Positions 27,917-37,331 of a DNA stretch of 64,000 nt are shown here, piece after piece. The notes under the pieces are model-generated. The model was given only the letters and a program-made list of their open reading frames with translations. It did not search any database and was not told the DNA's origin. Position numbers and translations under genes: made by a program. Source of the DNA: Pirellulaceae bacterium. GTDB lineage: Bacteria > Planctomycetota > Planctomycetia > Pirellulales > Pirellulaceae. The stretch's first letter is position 1, and each line of letters begins with the position of its first letter. Where the stretch lies: assembly GCA_026004795.1 (NCBI GenBank), contig BPJV01000001.1, positions 310,001-374,000 on the forward strand, read 5' to 3'.

Positions 27917-30811
27917 ATGCCACCCTATGGGAATGTTCCGATCCGTGCAATGAAGAAAAGAACGACCGTGCATCGAGCCCCTAACCTTATCCTCCAGGGG
28001 ATCGCCTGTTTGCTGCCCTTCACCACCCACTCGTACCTCAAGGCGGGAGAAGAGGTGGGCGCGGCCGACCGGCAGAACGAGTTGGCAGTACAGGTTATGG
28101 AGATCGCGCGGCAACAGTGCGTCGCTTGTCACAACGCCAAGCAGGCGGAAGGCGGATTGCGTCTGGATGAACATGCCGGATGGCTGCAGGGAGGCGACAG
28201 CGGGCCGGCCATCGATGCCGACCAACCAGACGCCAGCTATCTCCTCGAGCGGGTGAGGAGTGAGGAGGACCCGATGCCGCCCGATGGCAACGCTGTGGGC
28301 GCACGTCGCTTGACCGCTGCTGAGATAAGCGTAATTGTGCAATGGATTGCCGCGGGAGCTCCCGGGTGGAAAAGTGAAATGGCCGCCACAGCTCCTCAAT
28401 TCCAACCATTGCCTCCAGGCTTCAATCCCATCTACGCCATGGAGGCTTCATCCGATAATCAGGCATTGGCGGTCGGCCATGGGGATACGGTATGGATCAC
28501 CGACCCGAGTGGCCAGGGAGAGTCGAATCCTCTGGTCGATCCGGCACTGGCCCCGCGCCGCAGTACCCACTTGGACGTGGTGCAATCGATCGCCTTCAGC
28601 CCTGACAGCCAGCGGTTGGCGACGGGTGGCTACCGCACGCTGAAAATTTGGCGACGCCAAGTGGAAGCCGTTCCGGTCTTTCAAGGGTTGAGGCCCCCCG
28701 CGGAGACGATGGTTGTGAGCGGAGACGGCAAATGGATGGCGACGTGGGACGCGTCAGGGGGTGTCGAGTTCATCGATGTGGCCCGTGGGATTGCTCACCG
28801 TCTGCTGCGGCGTCTGGACGAGCCGGTCACGGCCGTGGCGTGGGAAGATGGGACGCAGCAGTGGATCACCTGCGATAGGACAGGAGACTGGCGCTTCATC
28901 ACTCCGACAGAACTTAGCGTTATCCCCATAGCGACCAATGAACGTGTCTCCGCGATACAAGTCTTGGGCGACGCCCACGGTCAGCTACTTGCCAGGGAAG
29001 CCAGTGGTCGCGTGGCATGGGGACAACTCTTTGCCCCACCCGATTCCGCGCCGCGCATCGAATGGAAGTGGTTGAAAACCGTACCGTCCTGTGTTCAAGT
29101 GTTGTCCCTGGACGTCGTGACGGCGGCCGGAGCTGCACCCAGCCAACCAGCGAGTGCCAACGATGCCGGGACGCGGATCGCCTGGTTCCTCAACGAGGAC
29201 GGCACGTTGGTGCAAGTCGACGTGCACTCGGATGAAGTGCAGCGCGAGGTGCCAACCGGGATTCCGGAGTTGCGCACCGCAGTCATTGATGCGGGCGGTG
29301 CAGTGGCGATCCTCGTCCCCGGCGAGGGACATCCGATCGTCTGGAGCATTGACAACAATGAACAGCTGGCTCTCCTCAATCGTGACTACCGGATGGTGCA
29401 ACCAATTGCCCGTAGAAGGCAAGATGTGGCGCGTCAACAGGCGTGGCTCCAATCTTTGGCGGCTAGCATGCCGCAATTCGAAGAAGCCGCGCAGAAGGAA
29501 CGCGAGGCTGAGATGCGGTTTCGAGAAGAGCGCGACAAGGCGGCCGAAGCGTTAGCTGCACGAGAGCAGGAGTTGATGGCAGCCCGAGAGGCTGTGGAGA
29601 AAGCGGATCAGGCCTTGGCGGCTGCGGAGGCGGCCATCGAGGCGGCAAAACAAGCTGCCGAACAGAAACGCAAGGAACTGGAAGAGCAAAAAAAGCAAGT
29701 CACCCAAGCAGAGGAAAGGCGGAAGGCAGCACAAACGGAATTGGCCGAACGTGAGCAAGCGTTGGCTGCCGCCGTAGATGCCGCCGCGTACGCTGCCCAG
29801 AGAGTGGAGGAGGGAAAGCAGAGGATCGCTGAAGAGGAGAACACTCTAAAGCGCTTCCAAACCGACCTGCAGCAACTTCAAGCACAAGAAATGATCGTGC
29901 CCCAAGTTCGCTCCATGGCGACCTTAGAAACGGGAGAACTAGCAATCGCCAACGGAGATCGATACGTACACGTTTTTTCGGTCGACGGCCAACCGCGGGG
30001 CTTTCTTACTGCCACGGAGACGATCGCTCATTTGTTTTCCGGCTCTGATCGCTCCCTGATGGCGATCACCGATGGCGGCGCGCTTCTCAGGTGGACGTGG
30101 CCCGCGCCGTTTGTCTTAGAGCAGAGCATTGGTGCGGCCAATCAGCAGGTGTGGAGCGACCGTGTCACGGCGTTGGCATTCAGCCCGGATGGTCAACTGC
30201 TGGCGGTCGGTAGCGGTCCGCCGAGCCGTTTCGGTGATCTCAAAATCTTGTCGACTGAAGATTTTTCCGTAGTGCATGACTTGGGCCAAGTTCACAGTGA
30301 TACGGTGTTTGCACTACAGTTCTCACCCGATGGGCGATTGCTCGCCTCGGCCGGCGCCGACAAACTTTGCCGAATCATCGATACAACCCAGTGGCGCGTT
30401 CTGCGAAACTTGGAAGGGCACACCCACCACGTGCTCGCTCTTGCCTGGTACGATGATTCTCAACGATTGTTGACCGGCAGCGCCGATCAGACGATCAAGG
30501 TGTGGGAGGTCGCGACCGGACAACAGCAGCGGACGATTGCTGGGCTGCCGGGCGAAATCACCGCATTGCGTCTCGTTGGCACCTCCTCGCAAGTGATTGC
30601 GGCCATGTCCGATGGGAGCGTGCGGCTGATCAATAGTGACGATGGCAAAACGGTACGCACGTTCGCAGGTGGCGAAAATGCGCTGTTCGCCGCCACTTTA
30701 TTTGCCGACCAAAAACGAATTGCTGCCGCGGGACAAACGGGCAAGGTGTGGATCTGGAACATGGACGACGGAAAACTGTCCCAAACACTCAACTTTCCCC
30801 GAATTCCATGA
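27917..30811 (+). CDS. Exported protein with PSCyt1-type cytochrome motif, coiled coil and WD40 repeats
   Basis: 964 residues. After a hydrophobic leader, C68-x-x-C71-H72 followed by AEGGLRLD matches the planctomycete PSCyt1 haem domain. WD40-like strands occupy about 165-480 (for example VVQSIAFSPDSQRLATGGY). An uninterrupted charged coiled coil spans about 495-655 (many KAAEAL-, EKADQAL-like heptads). A second set of WD40 repeats completes the protein (VFALQFSPDGRLLASAGAD, then LLTGSADQTIKVWEVATG). The start at 27917 has GAGG about 8 nt upstream; ATG 27950 is the alternative. The next gene begins inside its stop codon (ATGA), so the genes are coupled. A periplasmic electron-transfer or scaffold role is inferred only from the domains. 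Confidence 0.85.
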   Translation: MPPYGNVPIRAMKKRTTVHRAPNLILQGIACLLPFTTHSYLKAGEEVGAADRQNELAVQVMEIARQQCVACHNAKQAEGGLRLDEHAGWLQGGDSGPAIDADQPDASYLLERVRSEEDPMPPDGNAVGARRLTAAEISVIVQWIAAGAPGWKSEMAATAPQFQPLPPGFNPIYAMEASSDNQALAVGHGDTVWITDPSGQGESNPLVDPALAPRRSTHLDVVQSIAFSPDSQRLATGGYRTLKIWRRQVEAVPVFQGLRPPAETMVVSGDGKWMATWDASGGVEFIDVARGIAHRLLRRLDEPVTAVAWEDGTQQWITCDRTGDWRFITPTELSVIPIATNERVSAIQVLGDAHGQLLAREASGRVAWGQLFAPPDSAPRIEWKWLKTVPSCVQVLSLDVVTAAGAAPSQPASANDAGTRIAWFLNEDGTLVQVDVHSDEVQREVPTGIPELRTAVIDAGGAVAILVPGEGHPIVWSIDNNEQLALLNRDYRMVQPIARRRQDVARQQAWLQSLAASMPQFEEAAQKEREAEMRFREERDKAAEALAAREQELMAAREAVEKADQALAAAEAAIEAAKQAAEQKRKELEEQKKQVTQAEERRKAAQTELAEREQALAAAVDAAAYAAQRVEEGKQRIAEEENTLKRFQTDLQQLQAQEMIVPQVRSMATLETGELAIANGDRYVHVFSVDGQPRGFLTATETIAHLFSGSDRSLMAITDGGALLRWTWPAPFVLEQSIGAANQQVWSDRVTALAFSPDGQLLAVGSGPPSRFGDLKILSTEDFSVVHDLGQVHSDTVFALQFSPDGRLLASAGADKLCRIIDTTQWRVLRNLEGHTHHVLALAWYDDSQRLLTGSADQTIKVWEVATGQQQRTIAGLPGEITALRLVGTSSQVIAAMSDGSVRLINSDDGKTVRTFAGGENALFAATLFADQKRIAAAGQTGKVWIWNMDDGKLSQTLNFPRIP

Positions 30812-31308
30812 ACGAGCAGCGACCTATCCCTAGCAGGTCTAGCGATGATGACTCACCACTATCTCTTGCGCCAGAGTCGACACTGGTGTGGACCTGTTAC
30901 GACGCGCAACAAGTGCTGACCGCCGCCCTAGCCGATCTTCTTCGACAGCATGGCGAGCGTCAGCGGATTCCTTGCCTGTACCGTTCCCCTCCCCCCTGGG
31001 AAGATTCGGCTTGGCAGAAGGAAAGCTGGAGCCTGGTGGCGTGGAGAATCAGTTCCCCGACCGAAGCCATGCAGGTGGTTCGATGCTTGGCCTTCTACCG
31101 CCATCGATGGCCGGCGCCCTTGCGATTGGTTTACCTCGATGCACCATTGTGGCCATGTGCCGGACCGCTGCAGGAGGCGGGTGCCCAGATCCTCGTCAGC
31201 GCGTTAACATCATTGTCAGAGGTAGCTTCCGACATGATCGCACTAGCGCCGTTGATGCCGCGCTTGCGATCCCATTTACTCGATGGCGTCGACCGGCTGC
31301 TGCCTTGA
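30808..31308 (+). CDS. Conserved-looking small protein of unknown function
   Basis: 166 residues starting at the ATG that overlaps the stop of the WD40/cytochrome gene (ATGA). I do not recognise the family. The sequence looks cytosolic and begins with a polar, Ser/Pro-rich 25-residue stretch. A mixed alpha/beta segment follows with VWTCYDAQQVLTAALADLLRQ, then LRLVYLDAPLWPCAGPLQEA and ILVSALTSLSEV, which resembles a receiver-like or Rossmann-like alternation but has no phosphoacceptor motif I trust. No signal peptide or membrane helix is visible. It is 147 bp upstream of mrp and may belong to the same operon. Confidence 0.6.
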   Translation: MNEQRPIPSRSSDDDSPLSLAPESTLVWTCYDAQQVLTAALADLLRQHGERQRIPCLYRSPPPWEDSAWQKESWSLVAWRISSPTEAMQVVRCLAFYRHRWPAPLRLVYLDAPLWPCAGPLQEAGAQILVSALTSLSEVASDMIALAPLMPRLRSHLLDGVDRLLP

Positions 31309-31455
31309 ATGCCTCTGGCCTGCCCCATCGCGCGCCCAGTGCCAGGCGAACGCAGTACTCAGCACAGGTAGCCGGCGACCCCCGCTAGCCGCGGACCACC
31401 GTCCGTCGGCAAACGCAATCGATTTGGAAGAGAAGAGAAAGGACAGGGTTAAACC

Positions 31456-32532
31456 GTGGAAACCACCCAGATCCGGGACCGGTTACGCACCGAGGTCGGG
31501 CAACTGCGCGATCCGGAAACCGGCAGATCGCTGCAGACGAACGACCAGCTAGGGGCCATTGAAGTCGATCACACCAAAGCACGAATCACCGTGCGCCTTT
31601 CCTCTCATAGTAGGCCCATTAGCGACGCGGTAAAAGCGCGTGTCGAAGAGGCAGCACGCGTGGCGGTACCTGAATTGACGGACGTAGAGGTGGTGATCGA
31701 ACCGCTGGAACGTCCACCGGTTCCGTTGGGACAATTGGGGTTGCCGGTCAAGAGCGTCATTGCCGTCGGGTCCGGCAAGGGAGGTGTGGGCAAAAGCACG
31801 GTGGCCGCCGCCCTGGCCATTTCCCTGGCAGATTCCGGCGCACGCGTGGGACTTATGGATGCTGATGTCTATGGCCCTAGCCTACCGCATCTGTTAGGCA
31901 TCTCCGGGCGTCCCGAAGTGGTCAACGGCAAGATCCAACCGATCTATTTCGAGCAGATTCCAGTCATGTCGATGGGGTTTCTCGTCGAACCTGATCAAGC
32001 GGTCATCTGGCGAGGCCCCATGCTTCATGGTTCGATCACGCAGTTTCTCCGCGACACCTATTGGGGAGCTCTCGATTACTTGATCATCGACATGCCTCCG
32101 GGGACCGGCGATGTCGCCCTGACTTTGTCTCAGCTCTTGCCTCTCACCGGTGCGGTCGTCGTGTGTACTCCACAACAAGTTGCCCTGCTGGATGCCATCA
32201 AAGCGGTATCCATGTTCCGTAAGACGAAGATTCCCATGTTGGGAATTGTGGAGAACATGAGCGGATTCGTCTGCCCGCAGTGCAACAAACAATACGATAT
32301 TTTCGGCCGCGGCGGGGCGCGAGAAAAGGCGGAAGAATTAGGCGTGCCTTTTTTGGGGGAGTTGCCCATTAACATCGCACTACGTGAACAATCCGATGCG
32401 GGGCAATTGGCGGCTGCCGCACGGGATCCGGTGAATGCGGCGGCACTGCGGCGTATCGTGTTCGCCTTGGTCGAGCAAGTTGCCCAACAGGCGGCCGCTA
32501 AACCCCATGGGCCCACCTTACCCGTCCTCTGA
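31456..32532 (+). CDS. mrp: Mrp/ApbC/NBP35-type Fe-S cluster carrier P-loop ATPase
   Basis: 358 residues from a GTG start. Residues about 5-82 are a MIP18/DUF59-like domain. The deviant Walker A loop GSGKGGVGKST lies at 105-115 and the Walker B/switch region is DYLIIDMPPGTGD. C273-x-x-C276 (CPQC) near the C-terminus is the pair that binds a bridging 4Fe-4S cluster in the dimer. The family delivers Fe-S clusters to apo-proteins in the cytosol. The following gene starts 2 bp after the stop, so this gene and its unknown neighbour are probably translated together. Confidence 0.93.
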   Translation: METTQIRDRLRTEVGQLRDPETGRSLQTNDQLGAIEVDHTKARITVRLSSHSRPISDAVKARVEEAARVAVPELTDVEVVIEPLERPPVPLGQLGLPVKSVIAVGSGKGGVGKSTVAAALAISLADSGARVGLMDADVYGPSLPHLLGISGRPEVVNGKIQPIYFEQIPVMSMGFLVEPDQAVIWRGPMLHGSITQFLRDTYWGALDYLIIDMPPGTGDVALTLSQLLPLTGAVVVCTPQQVALLDAIKAVSMFRKTKIPMLGIVENMSGFVCPQCNKQYDIFGRGGAREKAEELGVPFLGELPINIALREQSDAGQLAAAARDPVNAAALRRIVFALVEQVAQQAAAKPHGPTLPVL

Positions 32533-32534
32533 TC

Positions 32535-34145
32535 ATGGCCGATGCTCTGCTCCTGACGACGTGTGCTGCAGCGCTGGAAGCGATGGAGGAGTGCGGTTAC
32601 TTGGCGGGAGACGTAGAGCCGGCGGCTCTGGTCACCGCGGTTGGGGCAGTCGACAGGGGAGGGGGAGTCTTCCATGCCCTGAACAGTCAATTTCGGCACA
32701 AGTTAACTCCCGCCGGACGTCGCACCTGCCGAGCAGTGTGCCAGCAGGGGCACGACCTGTTTTTCACCCCCCCGCGCCGGTGGCATGACGCGGTGTGCTC
32801 CCTCATCGGAGCCCGCTGCTACCTTGCCTCTCGGTCCTGGGCAGTCGCCCGATCTCCACTCGTATCGATTGCCAGTTCGAATGTGGGAAAGGGGCATCGT
32901 GAGCTTCCCGAGTGGCCACGCATTCTGGAGGGAATCTTGCAACAGGCCAAGCAGCGCCGATGGAATCTGCTGCTGGTCGAGGGGACGACTTTTTACACTG
33001 AGCTGCACTCTGCCTCGCTGCTAGTTGACGTGCCTACGACATGGTTGAACTTGCCTCTGCAGCAGGAATCGTTGGCAGGCTGGTTGGAACGTTGCACGGC
33101 GATGTTGGAGGAACGTACCAGCCGCTTCGAACGCGACAGCCCCATGGATCCGTTGTTCGTCTCCCCGCTTGTTGTCGGTGATGCACTGCCCGCACAGTCA
33201 CCGCTGAGTGGACGCGACCTGTTGGCGACGACGCTCGCCGACCTGGTGGTAGCGATTCACGTACGGCGTGGAGGCCGCGTCGAATACGCGTTGCATCAGC
33301 GCTTGGCCGACCAACGCTTTCCGCCAGGAAGTGTGTGGATGCGGGTTCCGCCTGCGGATAGTCGTTATCCCCGAGGAGCAGCCCCCATCGACGCCTGGCT
33401 TGAACGAGGCGCCGTCGGATGGTGGCTCGGACGCCAGGAGACCGCTGCCGCCTGGTCGGCCCCCGAATTGGCGGCCTGCACTACCGTGGCGCGTCGGCTC
33501 GGCGAGCCGGTAGGCTCAGCCCGCCGGGTTCGGCCGCAGCAGGTAGCTGCTCGAGCACCGGATGCGTGTCCGGAATCGGCCGGCCAGCCGCAATGGCTGG
33601 TTCACTGCACCCGCGGAACCAATGGTCCAAAGCAATCGGCGTCGTTGGTGACCCTAAGCGAGGCGTGGAACGGGACGATGCCCATGGCGATCGATCCGTT
33701 ACAAAATCTTGCTCTAATTTGTCGACAAGGTCGACTACGGGCAAACGCCAGCTTACTGCGAACATCGGTAGCATGTGTTTGCTTCTCTGCCGTAGACTTG
33801 CGCGAGCTGATCGCCAGAAGACGCTTCCGTAGTCATCTAGGCCGCTGGGATTGGGAGCCGTATGGGGTGTTGATTTCGCGGCAGCAGCTGGAACGGCTTG
33901 GTGGCCGCCCCGTCATCTATGGCGACCAGGATGAGTTTCAACGCTTGCCCAAGATGCTCCGCCCCTTTTTCCAAGCTGTTGGTAAACAAGGACAATGGCG
34001 CGAGGAGAAAGAGTGGCGAGTTTGTGGCGATGTCGATTTACAAAAGCTTCCCTGGGACAGTGTGCATCTATTTGTGCACCGCAAGTGGGAAGCGCTGCGC
34101 ATGGCGCGCCTGTCACCTTGGCCCGTCCTGTGGCTGGAAGACTGA
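32535..34145 (+). CDS. Two-domain protein: DprA/LOG-like Rossmann region plus DUF2971/DarT-like C-terminal region (function unknown)
   Basis: 536 residues, no signal or membrane segment, starting 2 bp after mrp. The N-terminal 320 residues look like a Rossmann protein of the DprA/SLOG class. SPLSGRDLLATTLADLVVAI followed by RRGGRVEYALHQRL (about 220-255) resembles the RNR-x-IAGLS...SG-x-x-TA pattern of DprA, but with key residues changed. The C-terminal 180 residues start with LVHCTRG (about 354), then LQNLALICRQGRL, VCFSAVDLRELI, PYGVLISRQQLERLG and WREEKEWRVCGDVDL (about 489-503). That order recalls DUF2971 and DarT-like ADP-ribosyltransferase-fold proteins. Both assignments are by eye and tentative. 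Confidence 0.6.
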   Translation: MADALLLTTCAAALEAMEECGYLAGDVEPAALVTAVGAVDRGGGVFHALNSQFRHKLTPAGRRTCRAVCQQGHDLFFTPPRRWHDAVCSLIGARCYLASRSWAVARSPLVSIASSNVGKGHRELPEWPRILEGILQQAKQRRWNLLLVEGTTFYTELHSASLLVDVPTTWLNLPLQQESLAGWLERCTAMLEERTSRFERDSPMDPLFVSPLVVGDALPAQSPLSGRDLLATTLADLVVAIHVRRGGRVEYALHQRLADQRFPPGSVWMRVPPADSRYPRGAAPIDAWLERGAVGWWLGRQETAAAWSAPELAACTTVARRLGEPVGSARRVRPQQVAARAPDACPESAGQPQWLVHCTRGTNGPKQSASLVTLSEAWNGTMPMAIDPLQNLALICRQGRLRANASLLRTSVACVCFSAVDLRELIARRRFRSHLGRWDWEPYGVLISRQQLERLGGRPVIYGDQDEFQRLPKMLRPFFQAVGKQGQWREEKEWRVCGDVDLQKLPWDSVHLFVHRKWEALRMARLSPWPVLWLED

Positions 34146-34632
34146 TCACTGATCTGGTTGCTTCCCATGATTATTAAGGCAGATGGCAAGACCACGGCGG
34201 TGTGCAGCCCTCGACGGGAGATTCGAGCAGCATTGACTTGTTAACCGCAAGAGATTCTCTTCTCGTTCTGTTTGCTCGACGGTACTTTGGCCGCCACCGG
34301 CAAGGGTCGGCGGAATGATAGTTGAAACCCTCTAGGGGCCGCGCTTTCCGCCAGGCCGACTACCGAGGAAAGCATCGCGCCGTCGTCGATTATGCCCGTT
34401 GACTGTGGGGCGAACGGGCATTAGTTCCCATCACTACACGATTGACCGGCAGTCAGCGCATTGCAGTGTGAGCATTTGTTTAAAGACCTCACCGACTGCA
34501 AAGCCGTAGCCGACCTCCACCAACAGTGACGGCCAGAACCGCACGTGAGCACGTAGTGGCTGATCTCCTGGGAAGCACCCGGTAAGAGGTGGCAAAGCGA
34601 CTCTTCAAGAAAACGTTACCGGGCAGCTCACC
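34146..34632. other. Convergent spacer of about 490 bp
   Basis: Lies between two convergent genes. No open frame, RNA gene or clear T-run terminator is supported. Confidence 0.5.
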
Positions 34633-35352
34633 TTAGTCGGTTGCTCCCTCCGCGGCGGTAGAATTGCTCACGCCGGGAATATCCAGCTCGACAATCACTT
34701 CAACGGCATCATTACCCGGAGCCTCCAAAGAGGTCTCTTTGCGCACGATGCGGCCGGGAACCGCATCGGACTGCCACAACCGCACCTGCATCGCCCCATT
34801 CTCTAGCGCTTCGGTCCATTCGAAAACGGTGGCCTCCACCTTCTGACCCAGTACGTCAACCGTTTCGCGCCCCACCATGCGGGCCGTCGGCGACGGCTTG
34901 GCCAAGAAGTCATCGTCGCTTGCGGAGCTAGAATCCTGCGCCGCAGCGATCGATCGAACCTTGGCCGGATAGACCAGCTCCAGCGGCTCGTTCTCCTCGA
35001 CTCCCTCGGGACGCTCGACACGGATTCTCTGGGTGATGGTGATCGATTCCGGCGTCTTCTTCACCAGCTCCAACTCGGTAGTCTCGTAGAGGTATCCAAG
35101 TTCGTTGTGATGTTCCCGTCGCCGCACCACGCGCGTGCCAACGGGAAACCGGCTCCAACACACATACTCCGGATAGTCCACCATGACCGACGGTCGACTT
35201 GGCGGTAACTCGCCGAGTATGGCTGGTGCAGGGGGCTGGGTGGGATCGCTGCATCCAAGACTTACCGCCAGAATCACGAACAACAACTTAAAAACCGCGG
35301 CAGACAACGGGCGAGCAGACCGCTGCCGTCGTGGACGAACCTCAAACGCCAT
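34633..35352 (-). CDS. Lipoprotein of unknown function
   Basis: 239 residues. The N-terminus is Arg-rich and followed by a hydrophobic stretch and a lipobox-like AVSLGC-S. Mature protein: Pro-rich linker, then a beta-rich region with PEYVCWSRFPVGTRVVRRREH, many Glu/Val strands, and a C-terminal segment VRKETSLEAPGNDAVEVIVE. It resembles planctomycete lipoproteins with no known role. Start 35352 has GGAGG 6 nt upstream; the longer TTG/ATG choices at 35364 are less well placed. No operon partner is obvious, although a small lipoprotein gene lies 183 bp upstream on the same strand. Confidence 0.65.
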   Translation of the reverse strand: MAFEVRPRRQRSARPLSAAVFKLLFVILAVSLGCSDPTQPPAPAILGELPPSRPSVMVDYPEYVCWSRFPVGTRVVRRREHHNELGYLYETTELELVKKTPESITITQRIRVERPEGVEENEPLELVYPAKVRSIAAAQDSSSASDDDFLAKPSPTARMVGRETVDVLGQKVEATVFEWTEALENGAMQVRLWQSDAVPGRIVRKETSLEAPGNDAVEVIVELDIPGVSNSTAAEGATD

Positions 35353-35535
35353 TCGATCCTCCATCTAACGCACCCAAGTTCCTATAGCAATCTTCCAGAA
35401 TGCCCCCTTACCATCACCGCATGTCCGCCTCCGTGTGGGCATACGACCAGCCACCGGCACGGGCCGGCAATAGCTGGGCATCTTCGCCAAGACACCAAGC
35501 CGTGCTGGCCCTCGCGCCGAGGATTAGGGAAGCCG

Positions 35536-35742
35536 TTAGCGACGGTTACCGCTTTCCTCTTCTTCGACAGCGGCATCTTCCTGCTTCATCGCTTCCACCT
35601 GCTCTGCGGTTAGTTCTGTACTGGGCAGGATTGCCTCGTTCGAGGATCCGCAACCTCCCACAGAAATTAGGACGAGAGAACAAACAAATTGCTTGGCAAA
35701 CCACAGCATCGCCGTGTTTTTTACATTGTTCTGCATGGTCAT
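35536..35742 (-). CDS. Small lipoprotein next to DUF1559 gene
   Basis: 68 residues: a hydrophobic signal (WFAKQFVCSLVLISVGGC-G) with the lipobox Cys at about residue 31, then a short acidic tail with ELTAEQVEAMKQEDAAVEEEE. Very small lipoproteins with this kind of tail commonly follow DUF1559 genes in Planctomycetes. The gene is downstream of the DUF1559 gene at 35881 but separated from it by a likely terminator. Function unknown. ATG 35736 is an equally possible start; neither has a strong ribosome-binding site. Confidence 0.65.
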   Translation of the reverse strand: MTMQNNVKNTAMLWFAKQFVCSLVLISVGGCGSSNEAILPSTELTAEQVEAMKQEDAAVEEEESGNRR

Positions 35743-35819
35743 TTTAGGCAGCTTATTATGAAAAAGTAGTGGATAGAAAAATGTTATATCTGTGGAGGTT
35801 CTTGCAAAGAAAGCACAGC

Positions 35820-35846
35820 GAGGAGCATTTTCCGAAAAAGCTCCTC
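35820..35846 (-). terminator. Probable terminator after the DUF1559 gene
   Basis: GAGGAGC (35820-35826) pairs with GCTCCTC (35840-35846), and inside it TTTT can pair with AAAA, giving a long hairpin with a CCG loop. The minus-strand sequence after the stem is T-rich but not a pure T-run. It is 35 bp past the DUF1559 stop codon. Confidence 0.6.
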
Positions 35847-35880
35847 ACCGCAGCAGTATCAAGGGTGCGTAAATGGAATG

Positions 35881-36981
35881 CTATTCGAGCGTTTGCACCA
35901 CTTGACCGTCATCGATGACGCACGAATACATCCACACGGTGGCATCAACATTGAACGAGGCGAAGCGGACGGAGCCATCGCCGAAAACGGCATTCAGACC
36001 GCCCGGGTGCGCCGACCCGAAGTAGCGTCTCCACACGGTGCCCGTTTGGTTCACCATATCTCGATAGGGCCGATTGCGCGGGTCGTTATCGGCCATGGGC
36101 GGAAAATGCCAGCGGAGCACGTCCTCATCCCAACCGGCATTGTTCCATCGCTCGTTATCGCCACCGTCGGATCCATGGCGATTGGAGGGCAAGGCTTTTT
36201 CAGCGCACATGATGCTGTTCGAGGTACCATCGATCACATCGCCGAGCCTGCGTTTCGCCCCTTGGGCAGCCCAGACGAAATAGCCTTTACGTCCTCCGAC
36301 GTTGCCAAAGTTTTCCACAGTGCGCTCATTGCGACGCGGCCCCAATCCAAGCGGAGGATCAGGAATCTGAGGCTGCCAGATCGGCGGATCCCAACCGCTT
36401 TGGGTGCCGTTCTCCATGATCTCGCCCTGATAAAAGCCTGCGCATCCGGCGTAATCACACCGTCCGAACTGAGCACTTCCATAGGCGGTGGGCCCCCGTC
36501 GCGATGGGCAGTAGTAGGAAGGTATGAGCGCTCGTGCTACCGCGTTTTCTCCGTTGTAGTCGGGGTCAATTGCCGCTCGCTCGCCGGTGCTGTGTACGGG
36601 CGCCGTATCGAATTTGGCCAAGTTGTAGACATTTGTCTGCTCCATGAACGGCAGGATCTTGAACCACTGGCTCCAGCCATTGGGATGGGCGGCGTTGCAG
36701 CAGGTCGACCCCTCGTACTGCCCTGGCGCCTCGTTGTACTGCATCCCCGGCAAACGAGGGTCGCCGTCATACGGACCCGGAGGAATCTGCTTGTAAGCCG
36801 ATTCAAAGTTGAGGATTGCCAATCCGATCTGCTTCAGATTGTTGGAACACTGCATCCTGCGCGCCGCTTCTCGTGCTGCCTGGACTGCAGGCAATAGCAA
36901 GCCGACGAGGATGCCAATGATGGCGATCACCACCAACAGCTCTACCAGAGTAAACCCTGGTCTGGGGAAACATCTGCGCAT
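35881..36981 (-). CDS. DUF1559 protein with type IV pilin-like N-terminus
   Basis: 366 residues. The N-terminus [19 protein letters not shown] is a prepilin/pseudopilin cleavage and methylation signal (cleavage Gly9-Phe10, Glu14 at +5), followed by the helix [20 protein letters not shown] characteristic of DUF1559. The body ends with [20 protein letters not shown], the conserved C-terminal signature. DUF1559 proteins are massively expanded in Planctomycetota and are presumed exported through a type II/IV-pilin-like machine; function is not settled. The chosen start 36981 has AAAGG about 10 nt upstream; the open frame continues to 37035. It is separated from the downstream lipoprotein by a hairpin terminator. 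Confidence 0.93.
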   Translation of the reverse strand: MRRCFPRPGFTLVELLVVIAIIGILVGLLLPAVQAAREAARRMQCSNNLKQIGLAILNFESAYKQIPPGPYDGDPRLPGMQYNEAPGQYEGSTCCNAAHPNGWSQWFKILPFMEQTNVYNLAKFDTAPVHSTGERAAIDPDYNGENAVARALIPSYYCPSRRGPTAYGSAQFGRCDYAGCAGFYQGEIMENGTQSGWDPPIWQPQIPDPPLGLGPRRNERTVENFGNVGGRKGYFVWAAQGAKRRLGDVIDGTSNSIMCAEKALPSNRHGSDGGDNERWNNAGWDEDVLRWHFPPMADNDPRNRPYRDMVNQTGTVWRRYFGSAHPGGLNAVFGDGSVRFASFNVDATVWMYSCVIDDGQVVQTLE

Positions 36982-37331
36982 AATAGCTGCACCTTTCTCT
37001 TCAAAATCTTCTCGTTCGGGAGACACTAAAAGCATGGCTATCTACGAAATGAGCCTTCCTGTCCGTCGCGACGACGCCAGGATTTTATCGCTAGGGACAA
37101 GAAATCTGATGAAGAGAAGATTTATGAACTATGAAAAAACAGCAAAGAGATGAGAAGCCCCGCGACGGCCGCGTCTGAAGGCCCCGTCGGCCCCGCGATG
37201 GGTCATCATCTCTCGTCCCAGCTCATCGAGGCCTCTTCACGCGTCGCCACGGCGAACGACGTGCACTTGGTGCGCCGGACGGCACGAAGGACCACTCAGC
37301 CTCCTGGCGGTACCTGCGCCTGCAGGCGGCT
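36982..37331. other. Spacer of 350 bp before the DUF1559 gene
   Basis: Between the 3' end of rsmD and the DUF1559 start, both on the minus strand. It contains an A/T-rich segment (37081-37145) that may hold the DUF1559 promoter, and GC-rich inverted repeats around 37157-37180 and 37318-37330 that could end the rsmD transcript. No gene is supported. Confidence 0.45.
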
